Source: CAJKWP01 sp964554475
GTDB taxonomy: Bacteria; Bacillota; Clostridia; Christensenellales; UBA1242
Direction: 5' to 3'
Length of the DNA: 6,064 nt
Assembly (NCBI GenBank): GCA_964554475.1
Contig: CAZKOT010000053.1
Coordinates: 1 to 6,064 of the forward strand
Both the position numbers and the translations under genes were made by a program. Below are positions 1-5,259 of this stretch, piece after piece; positions within the stretch are counted from its first letter, which is position 1, and each line of letters opens with the position of its first letter. The notes beneath the pieces are model-generated. The model had not been told where the DNA came from. It searched no databases and worked only from the letters and a program-made list of their open reading frames with translations.

Positions 1-40
1 TTTAGCGGTTAGAATGCAAAGCATTCGTGTCCGCGTTAAA
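1..40. repeat. Interrupted inverted repeat upstream of pcrA
   Basis: The arms are TTTA+GCGG (1-8), GAATGC (12-17), a three-base AAA loop (18-20), GCATTC (21-26), CCGC (31-34) and TAAA (37-40), with small internal mismatched loops at 9-11 and 27-30. The inner 6-bp stem is perfect. The element is more GC-rich than its surroundings. Neither side shows the T-run expected just after an intrinsic terminator stem: the + strand continues with GTTAAAAAATTTTA. It may still be the end of an upstream transcription unit, a regulatory hairpin or part of a dispersed repeat. The left arm may extend beyond the window. Confidence 0.55.
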
Positions 41-48
41 AAATTTTA

Positions 49-78
49 TTGTCTCTCATTAAATTTATATGCTATAAT
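49..78 (+). promoter_or_regulatory. Probable promoter of pcrA (extended -10)
   Basis: A perfect -10 hexamer TATAAT lies at 73-78 and is preceded by TG one base upstream (70-71), which makes an extended -10. A -35-like TTGTCT (4 of 6 consensus bases) lies at 49-54, with an 18-base spacer. A start about seven bases past the -10 would be at or next to A85, the first base of the pcrA ATG. The TTG at 49, which could be read as an upstream in-frame start, is better explained as the -35 box. Confidence 0.6.
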
Positions 79-84
79 TTACTC

Positions 85-2298
85 ATGCATAAATACAACA
101 TAGATTCTCTTAACGAAGAGCAAAAAAAGGCACTTTTTGAAACACAAGGTGCTGTTTTGGTAACGGCGGGTGCAGGTAGTGGAAAAACTCGTCTTTTAAC
201 ACATCGTATTGTTTATTTGATTGAGCAAAAAAATGTTGATCCGTTTAATATTTTGGCAATTACTTTCACAAATAAAGCTGCAAATGAAATGAGTGAACGT
301 GTTAACGAAATGCTTGAAAGCAAATCTTTTGTTTGGATTTCCACCTTTCATTCGCTTTGCTCAAAAATTTTAAGACGTGATATTGAAAAAATAGGCATGA
401 AAAAAAGTTTTTCAATTTATAGCGAAAGCGACAGTGATAAACTTCTCGACCAAATACTCAAAAATTTTGGTATTGATGCTGATGATAAAAAATCTTTTAA
501 GAAAAAGGTTAAATTTCATATTTCAAATCGAAAAAATAATAATTTTTCATTACAGGAATATCAGACAGTTTTTTCGACATTAGAAGACATACAAGAAATT
601 ATAAAAGTAATGGAATCTTATCAACAAAGGTTAACTGAAAACAATGCACTTGATTTTGATGACTTATTAACAAAAACCTATGAACTTTTGAAAACTAATC
701 CCGAGCTTTTAGAATATTATTCGAATCGGTTTCAATATATTTTAGTTGATGAATATCAAGATACAAATTTTATACAATACGAATTAATTAAACTTTTTGG
801 AAAAAAGCATAAGAATATTTTTGTTGTTGGTGATGAAGACCAATGCATTTACACATGGCGAGGTGCAAGTTATGAAAACATGGCACGTTTTAAAAAGGAT
901 TATAATGCAAAGGTTTTTAAACTTGAAATAAATTATCGTTCTACTCCTAATATTTTATCTCTTGCAAATAATGTTATTTCAAATAATTCTTTAAGAATTG
1001 AAAAAACTCTTAAATCTGTTAAAAATGAGGGAGTAAAACCCGAATTTTTTGAAGCATATGACGAACAAAGCGAAGCAAATTTTGTTTGCAAAAAAATTTT
1101 TTCTTTGATGAAAGAAAAAAATTATCAGTTTAGTGATTTTGCGGTTTTAATGAGAGTGAATGCAATTTCGCTTCCTTTCGAACAATCGTTTTTGTCTAAT
1201 AACATTCCTCACAAGATTTATGGTGGATTTAAATTTTTTGAAAGAGCAGAAATTAAAAACGTTTTGTCTTATTTAAAACTTTTTGTCAATCCCGAAGATG
1301 AAATCGCGCTTTTACGTGTGATAAATTTTCCTAAAAGGGGAATTGGTGAAGGGGCAATTTCAAAAATTAAGGAAATTGCAATAAAAGAGCGAAAATCACT
1401 TTTTGAAATTATGAAAAATATTAATGATTTTGACCTGTCTTCCCAAATAAAAAAGAAGGTTTTTGATTTTTTTGAAATTTTTAAGGGTTTGTTTTTTGAT
1501 TATGAAAATTTACCTCTTTGTGATTTTGTTTCCGAGGTTGTTAAAAGGTTTGCTATAAAATCAGCATATGACCAAAATATTGACGAAGAATACTACAAAA
1601 CTCTTAACATTGACCAATTAATTGCTTCTATTTCAGAATTTTCTGAAAAGAATACTGACGGTGGCTTAAGTGAATTTTTAGAAAGTGTAACTCTTGTTTC
1701 TGATGCCGACACAATGGATAATTCAAACAATGTTACCATTGCAACAATCCATGCTGTTAAAGGACTTGAATTTAAGGTAGTTTTTATTGTTGGAGTTGAA
1801 GAAAAACTTTTTCCTATTTCTAGAGCATTTGACAATCCTAAAGATATGGAGGAAGAACGACGTTTGATGTATGTTGCAATAACGCGAGCCGAAGAGCAAC
1901 TTTTTCTTTCCTATACTTCCACACGATACCTTTATGGTAGGCGAGAGTTTACAAAAATAAGCAGATTTTTGAAAGAGGCGGGTTATAAACCGATTTTTAA
2001 AACTCCAGTCGTTGAAGAATTTGAATATAGTAAAAAAAGTATGCCAGATTTTAAAGGCAGTGTTTTTGGTAATTCTGTTTTAAACGTAAAAAATAAACTG
2101 CAAGAACAAACTTCAAAAGAAAGTTTGACAAAAGATATTTCACAGTTTAAGGTAGGACAAGCAATTTCTCACACAAAATATGGCAAAGGAGAAATCATTT
2201 CAATTGAGGGCAGAGATGCTGACATCCGTTTTGAAGGATTTGGAGTGAAAACTTTGATTTTGGATTTAGCACCAATCAGTATAATTCCGCCCGCATAG
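85..2298 (+). CDS. pcrA: ATP-dependent DNA helicase PcrA (UvrD/Rep family, SF1A)
   Basis: This 737-residue protein is a 3'-5' DNA helicase of the type used in nucleotide excision repair, removal of stalled or recombining intermediates, and plasmid and replication housekeeping. SF1A motifs appear in order: N-terminal Q motif (LNEEQ, 9-13), Walker A GAGSGKTR with Lys34, Ia ITFTNKAANEM (59-69), Ib STFHS (86-90), II VDEYQDT (221-227, Asp222-Glu223), III GDEDQCIYTWRGA (249-261), IV INYRS with Arg285, V TIHAVKGLEF (554-563) and VI EERRLMYVAITRAEEQ (590-605). The C-terminus (about 688-732) carries the Tudor-like module known in PcrA/UvrD to contact RNA polymerase. Length matches Bacillus-type PcrA. 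The start was placed at ATG 85 because family similarity begins with HKYNIDSLN. An in-frame TTG at 49 would add 12 residues with no family likeness and sits in a -35 box. No Shine-Dalgarno site precedes either start. The cupin gene and ligA follow, and pcrA and ligA are common partners in Firmicutes. Confidence 0.95.
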   Translation: MHKYNIDSLNEEQKKALFETQGAVLVTAGAGSGKTRLLTHRIVYLIEQKNVDPFNILAITFTNKAANEMSERVNEMLESKSFVWISTFHSLCSKILRRDIEKIGMKKSFSIYSESDSDKLLDQILKNFGIDADDKKSFKKKVKFHISNRKNNNFSLQEYQTVFSTLEDIQEIIKVMESYQQRLTENNALDFDDLLTKTYELLKTNPELLEYYSNRFQYILVDEYQDTNFIQYELIKLFGKKHKNIFVVGDEDQCIYTWRGASYENMARFKKDYNAKVFKLEINYRSTPNILSLANNVISNNSLRIEKTLKSVKNEGVKPEFFEAYDEQSEANFVCKKIFSLMKEKNYQFSDFAVLMRVNAISLPFEQSFLSNNIPHKIYGGFKFFERAEIKNVLSYLKLFVNPEDEIALLRVINFPKRGIGEGAISKIKEIAIKERKSLFEIMKNINDFDLSSQIKKKVFDFFEIFKGLFFDYENLPLCDFVSEVVKRFAIKSAYDQNIDEEYYKTLNIDQLIASISEFSEKNTDGGLSEFLESVTLVSDADTMDNSNNVTIATIHAVKGLEFKVVFIVGVEEKLFPISRAFDNPKDMEEERRLMYVAITRAEEQLFLSYTSTRYLYGRREFTKISRFLKEAGYKPIFKTPVVEEFEYSKKSMPDFKGSVFGNSVLNVKNKLQEQTSKESLTKDISQFKVGQAISHTKYGKGEIISIEGRDADIRFEGFGVKTLILDLAPISIIPPA

Positions 2299-2325
2299 AT
2301 TAACGGAAATTTGAATATACACTTA

Positions 2326-2335
2326 TGCTAATAAT
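2326..2335 (+). promoter_or_regulatory. Weak extended -10 candidate before the cupin gene
   Basis: TGC followed by TAATAAT resembles the TGC-TATAAT element in front of pcrA but with one inserted A, and both are followed by a T-rich run. No -35 box is found at a proper distance; a TTGAAT at 2311-2316 is only 12 bases upstream. If used, transcripts would start near 2341-2343 and carry a leader of about 55 bases. Co-transcription from pcrA is an equally good explanation, since no terminator is visible after pcrA. Confidence 0.22.
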
Positions 2336-2348
2336 TTTTAATGCGGAG

Positions 2349-2378
2349 ATTAACGTTAATTAGGTTTAATTAATTAAA
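2349..2378. repeat. Two adjacent perfect AT-rich palindromes (possible operator)
   Basis: ATTAACGTTAAT (2349-2360) is a perfect 12-bp palindrome, and TTTAATTAATTAAA (2365-2378) is a perfect 14-bp palindrome four bases further on. They end four bases before the Shine-Dalgarno site of the cupin gene. In addition, AGATTAACG occurs twice as a direct repeat (2297-2305 and 2347-2355), the second copy overlapping the first palindrome. In such AT-rich DNA the second palindrome could be chance. The first contains a central CG and is less expected. A dimeric repressor site is possible but unproven. Confidence 0.35.
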
Positions 2379-2396
2379 TAAAGAAGGATAAAAAAT

Positions 2397-2741
2397 ATGA
2401 AAAAAATTTCATTTAAAGACACAAAATTTTTTTTAAAAAACAAAGACAATGCAAAAATTTACGAATATAATGTTGGACAAAAAGAAATTGATGCTTGTGT
2501 TGTCGAGATTAGTGGACGTTATCCTTATTCGGGATGGGCAATAAATCAAATTTGCACCGAAGTAATTTATGTTTTGTTTGGTGAAGGAATAATTTATACT
2601 TTAGAAGAAAATCAAAAATTTACTAATGGTGATGTTTTGGTAATAAAACCAAAAGAAAAATATTTTTTTGAAGGAAAATTTAAAATTTTTATTTCATGTT
2701 CGCCGGCATGGTCACCCGAACAATATCAAATTGAAAACTAA
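2397..2741 (+). CDS. Small single-domain cupin-fold protein, metal ligands missing
   Basis: This 114-residue cytoplasmic protein has no signal peptide or membrane segment. The segment from about 46 to 92 has the rhythm of the two conserved cupin motifs: motif 1 keeps the Glu and Gly of E-x6-G (Glu55 to Gly62, then GEGIIYTL), and motif 2 keeps Gly78-Asp79 followed by VLVIKP. The histidines that bind metal in typical cupins are absent: the motif 1 positions hold residues such as Asn50 or Gln51, and motif 2 ends in Tyr89. It is therefore probably a ligand-binding or structural cupin, not a metal-dependent enzyme. A good Shine-Dalgarno site (AGAAGGA, 2382-2388) sits eight bases before the ATG. 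A T8A6 tract lies at 2427-2440, codons 11-15. The gene lies between pcrA and ligA, 98 and 36 bases away. I do not recognise a specific function. That it is a real gene is fairly sure; the cupin call is moderate. Confidence 0.75.
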   Translation: MKKISFKDTKFFLKNKDNAKIYEYNVGQKEIDACVVEISGRYPYSGWAINQICTEVIYVLFGEGIIYTLEENQKFTNGDVLVIKPKEKYFFEGKFKIFISCSPAWSPEQYQIEN

Positions 2742-2777
2742 ATCTTCATCTATTTAAGTAATTATATAGGAGTTGTT

Positions 2778-4736
2778 ATGAACGAAACAAATGAAATGAG
2801 GGAACTTGTTAATATTGTCAACAAGCATAATTACCAATATTATGTTTTGGACAAGCCCATTATTTCTGATGCCGATTACGACAAATTTTATGACCGTCTT
2901 GTAAAATTAGAAAAAGAAACAGGTATTGTTTTACCCGATTCTCCTACTCAAAGAGTGGGCGGAGAAGTTTTGAACGGATTTAAAAAAATTAATCATAAGT
3001 TTAGACTTTACAGTTTGGACAAATGTCAAAATTTCGGCGAACTTGAAAAATGGGTTAATGATGTTGAAAAAATTGTTTCACCAGTTTTGTATACATTAAG
3101 TTATAAATTTGATGGCCTTGCAATTGTTTGTACTTACAAAAACGGATTTCTTGTTTCCGCTGCAACACGTGGAAATGGCTTTGTGGGCGAGGATGTTACA
3201 TTGCAAGTTAAAACAATAAAAAGTGTTCCACTTTCAATTCCTTATAAAGGTGAACTTATTGTTCAAGGTGAAGGAATAATGAGTCTTTCAAATCTAAAAA
3301 AATTTAACGAAACATATTTTGAAGAAGAATTGAAAAATGCTAGAAATGCAGTTGCAGGTGCGGTTCGTAACCTTGACCCAAAAGTAACTGCAAAACGTAA
3401 TCTTGATTATTATGCTTACTATATTTTTAGTGGCGGAAACATTAAATCACAACAAGGTATGTATGATTTTTTAAGAGAAAACGGATTCAAAGTCAGTCCA
3501 TTTTTTAAGGTCACTTCAAAAATTGAACAAATAAAAAAATACATACAAGAGGTTGATGAAACTAAGGAAAACCTTGATATCTTGATTGACGGAGTTGTTA
3601 TTCATGTTGATGATTTAAAACAACGAGATGAATTAGGGTTTACGATAAAATTTCCAAAGTGGGCAGTTGCTTTCAAATTCGCACCAGAAGAAGTAACAAG
3701 CATTTTAAAAGATGTTGTTTGGCAGGTTGGACGAACGGGAAAGATTACTCCTATTGCAATTGTAGAACCTGTTGAATTAGCGGGAGCAACAGTTCAAAGA
3801 GCAACTTTAAATAATATTGAGGATATAAAAAGAAAAAAACTTGAAATTGGTTCACGGGTTTTTATTAGAAGAAGTAATGAAGTAATCCCCGAAATTTTAT
3901 CACTTGCTGAAAGTTTGCAAAATAGTAGAAAAATTATAGAGCCTAAAAATTGCCCGAGTTGTAATTGTGAATTAGTTTCAAAACCACCCCTTCTTTTTTG
4001 TGAAAATAAAAATTGCCCCGAGCGTGTTGTTGACAAGTTAACTCACTTTTCATCAAGAGAGGCAATGAATATTGAAGGTTTAAGTCAGCAAACATTAAGG
4101 CAATTTTTTGATGTTTATAAAATAAAAAACCCCTCACAACTTTATAATTTATCTTTTGAAAATTTAAACAAACTTGAAGGTTTTAAAGAAAAAAAAGCAG
4201 AAAATATTTTAAACGCACTTGAAAAAAGTAAAAACGTACGTCTTTCAAATTTTATTTACGCTCTTGGAATTTCTGAAGTTGGAGTTAAAACTGCAAAAGA
4301 TATTTCAAAAACTTTTAAACATTTTAATAATTTAAAAAATGCAAATATGGAGCAATTATTAAATATTAAAGATATAGGTGAAATTACGGCAAAAAGTATA
4401 ATAGATTATTTTTTAGATGAGGAAAATATTAAAGAAATTGAAAGTCTTTTTAAATGTGGAATTAAAATAATTGAAGAAGAAAATAAAATTATAAATTCAT
4501 TTTTTAACGGAAAAACTATTGTATTGACAGGCAGTTTTGAAAAAATGACAAGGGAAGAAGCAACGACTTTTTTTGAAAAAAATGGAGCAAATGTAACTTC
4601 AAGTGTTTCTAAAAATACTGATTTTGTCATATACGGTGAAAATGCAGGCAGTAAATTGATAAAGGCGAAACAATTAGGTATTAAAACAATGAATGAAAAA
4701 GAAGCATTTGAAAAGTTAACAGTTGAAAAAACTTGA
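2778..4736 (+). CDS. ligA: NAD-dependent DNA ligase LigA with divergent adenylate pocket
   Basis: This 652-residue enzyme seals nicks in duplex DNA using NAD+ and is normally essential for Okazaki fragment joining and repair. Domains run in order: Ia, the NMN-binding region (Tyr21, Asp31, Tyr34, Asp35), adenylation domain with KFDG (nucleophile Lys110, Asp112), Glu165, Arg189 and Arg197, Tyr214 and Lys300; OB fold (VGRTGKITPIAIVEPVELAG, 317-336); four-Cys zinc finger (Cys392, 395, 408, 413); helix-hairpin-helix repeats (about 430-555); BRCT domain (about 574-647, with GKTIVLTGSF and GSKLIKAKQLGIKT). The start has a Shine-Dalgarno AGGAG at 2768-2772, five bases before ATG. Oddities are Ser108 where the family usually has Glu two residues before the nucleophile, Lys263 where E. 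coli has Arg277, and His276 in place of E. coli Lys290 (IDGVVIH instead of IDGVVIK). The usual MLSLDN stretch reads LYSLDK (77-82). The reading frame is intact and full length, so it is not a decayed gene. It is probably co-transcribed with the cupin gene. Confidence 0.95.
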   Translation: MNETNEMRELVNIVNKHNYQYYVLDKPIISDADYDKFYDRLVKLEKETGIVLPDSPTQRVGGEVLNGFKKINHKFRLYSLDKCQNFGELEKWVNDVEKIVSPVLYTLSYKFDGLAIVCTYKNGFLVSAATRGNGFVGEDVTLQVKTIKSVPLSIPYKGELIVQGEGIMSLSNLKKFNETYFEEELKNARNAVAGAVRNLDPKVTAKRNLDYYAYYIFSGGNIKSQQGMYDFLRENGFKVSPFFKVTSKIEQIKKYIQEVDETKENLDILIDGVVIHVDDLKQRDELGFTIKFPKWAVAFKFAPEEVTSILKDVVWQVGRTGKITPIAIVEPVELAGATVQRATLNNIEDIKRKKLEIGSRVFIRRSNEVIPEILSLAESLQNSRKIIEPKNCPSCNCELVSKPPLLFCENKNCPERVVDKLTHFSSREAMNIEGLSQQTLRQFFDVYKIKNPSQLYNLSFENLNKLEGFKEKKAENILNALEKSKNVRLSNFIYALGISEVGVKTAKDISKTFKHFNNLKNANMEQLLNIKDIGEITAKSIIDYFLDEENIKEIESLFKCGIKIIEEENKIINSFFNGKTIVLTGSFEKMTREEATTFFEKNGANVTSSVSKNTDFVIYGENAGSKLIKAKQLGIKTMNEKEAFEKLTVEKT

Positions 4737-4761
4737 CATAATTAAGCATACCTTATATAAT
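4733..4761 (+). promoter_or_regulatory. Perfect consensus sigma-A promoter of rpsU, overlapping the ligA stop
   Basis: The -35 TTGACA (4733-4738) and -10 TATAAT (4756-4761) both match the housekeeping consensus in all six bases, with the optimal 17-base spacer. The -35 box contains the ligA stop codon (TGA, 4734-4736). Expected transcription start is about 4768, which gives a short leader of about 29 bases before rpsU. Confidence 0.88.
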
Positions 4762-4781
4762 TAAAAAAAATTAAAACCTAA

Positions 4782-4791
4782 AAGGCGGTGA
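4782..4791 (+). promoter_or_regulatory. Shine-Dalgarno site that fixes the rpsU TTG start
   Basis: AAGGCGGTGA matches the ideal AAGGAGGTGA at nine of ten bases and ends five bases before the TTG at 4797. A GTG at 4788 in the same frame lies inside this site, so it is very unlikely to be the start codon. Confidence 0.85.
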
Positions 4792-4796
4792 TAAGA

Positions 4797-4979
4797 TTGA
4801 CAACGGTTAAAGTCGGCGAAAATGAAAGTTTAGAAAGCGCATTAAAACGCTTTAAAAGAAAATGCCAAAAAGACGGCATCATTGGAGACATAAGAAAAAA
4901 AGAAGCTTATGACAAACCCAGTGTTGCAAAAAAGAAAAAATCTGAAGCTGCCCGTAAAAGAGCAAGAAAAAGAGGTTAA
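4797..4979 (+). CDS. rpsU: 30S ribosomal protein bS21 (TTG start)
   Basis: This 60-residue, highly basic protein of the small ribosomal subunit sits on the platform near the 3' end of 16S rRNA and helps initiation. The N-terminal part matches the family (VKVGENESLESALKRFKRKC, 4-23), and the C-terminal third is a Lys/Arg-rich tail ending RKRARKRG. Length agrees with the usual 57-70 residues. The start is TTG at 4797, giving Met-Thr-Thr-Val-Lys, which lines up with clostridial S21 proteins and is correctly spaced from a strong Shine-Dalgarno site. The alternative GTG at 4788 would add three residues and lies within that site. The gene has its own consensus promoter and an intrinsic terminator directly behind it, so it forms a monocistronic unit, though read-through from ligA can also reach it. 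Confidence 0.95.
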   Translation: MTTVKVGENESLESALKRFKRKCQKDGIIGDIRKKEAYDKPSVAKKKKSEAARKRARKRG

Positions 4980-4981
4980 TT

Positions 4982-5009
4982 AAAATTCCGTTTTAAAACG
5001 GAATTTTTT
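4982..5009 (+). terminator. Intrinsic terminator of rpsU
   Basis: A perfect 26-bp palindrome (4982-5007), AAAATTCCG TTTT / AAAA CGGAATTTT, folds into a stem capped by a TTTTAAAA-centred loop. It is followed without a gap by a T-run (5004-5009). It starts two bases after the rpsU stop codon. It would also end any transcript reading through from ligA. The reverse strand carries a weaker T-run, so some two-way action is possible. Confidence 0.9.
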
Positions 5010-5198
5010 AATTGATAAAATTGAAAAAGCTTTGAATTCTTTAAAAAATTCTTACTTTCAAATTAATACTTTGTTTAGTTTTTCTCAAAATTTTTATTCT
5101 CAATTAATTAGATTTGTAATCCAAAAATTCCATTATCTTTTCTAAATTCTTTCTAGTGATTGTAATTTTTAAATATTTTTTTCTATAAACAAATTCCT
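5010..5198. other. AT-rich spacer between rpsU and yifB, no supported gene
   Basis: I see no start codon with a ribosome site, no tRNA-like or riboswitch-like pattern and no tandem repeat here. A weak nested inverted repeat exists at 5031-5062 (TTTGAA at 5031-5036 with TTCAAA at 5057-5062, and GAATT at 5034-5038 with AATTC at 5047-5051), but it is all A/T-rich and could be chance. A start-less open stretch on the minus strand is discussed under rejected items. Confidence 0.5.
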
Positions 5199-5227
5199 TT
5201 GCGAAATCAATCTTTTTGTTATATACT
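5199..5227 (+). promoter_or_regulatory. Probable promoter of yifB
   Basis: A -35-like TTGCGA (5199-5204, 4 of 6) and a -10 TATACT (5222-5227, 5 of 6) are separated by exactly 17 bases. Expected transcription start is near 5234, leaving a leader of about 26 bases that contains the Shine-Dalgarno site AAAAGGA (5245-5251) eight bases before ATG 5260. Its position after the rpsU terminator fits an independent unit. Confidence 0.6.
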
Positions 5228-5259
5228 AAAATAAATATTTTTACAAAAGGAAAAGTTTA

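Noticed and set aside
49..84. TTG at 49 as the start of pcrA, adding 12 residues
   Set aside because: The extra residues do not resemble PcrA N-termini, there is no ribosome site, and the bases are better explained as -35 and -10 promoter boxes.
1593..1835. Minus-strand open frames inside pcrA (also inside ligA at 3794-4137 and 4406-4630, and inside yifB at 5859-6044)
   Set aside because: They lie antisense to strongly conserved coding sequence, lack ribosome sites and show no recognisable protein features.
2283..2310. ATTCCG ... CGGAAAT at the end of pcrA as a terminator hairpin
   Set aside because: The arms are short with a bulge, the loop is about 14 bases and there is no proper T-run; read-through into the cupin gene is more likely.
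2427..2440. T8A6 tract in codons 11-15 of the cupin gene as a slippage or phase-variation site
   Set aside because: Long A and T runs occur throughout this AT-rich window, the frame is intact across it, and nothing suggests a switchable surface or defence gene.
5107..5256. Fifty-codon open stretch on the minus strand (stop at 5104-5106), whose end reads RKNLEKIMEFLDYKSN
   Set aside because: It has no usable start codon (the only ATG is eight codons before the stop), no ribosome site, overlaps the yifB promoter and Shine-Dalgarno site, and Lys/Ile/Phe-rich reading is expected by chance in such AT-rich DNA. A decayed gene remnant cannot be excluded; a protein search with this stretch would settle it.
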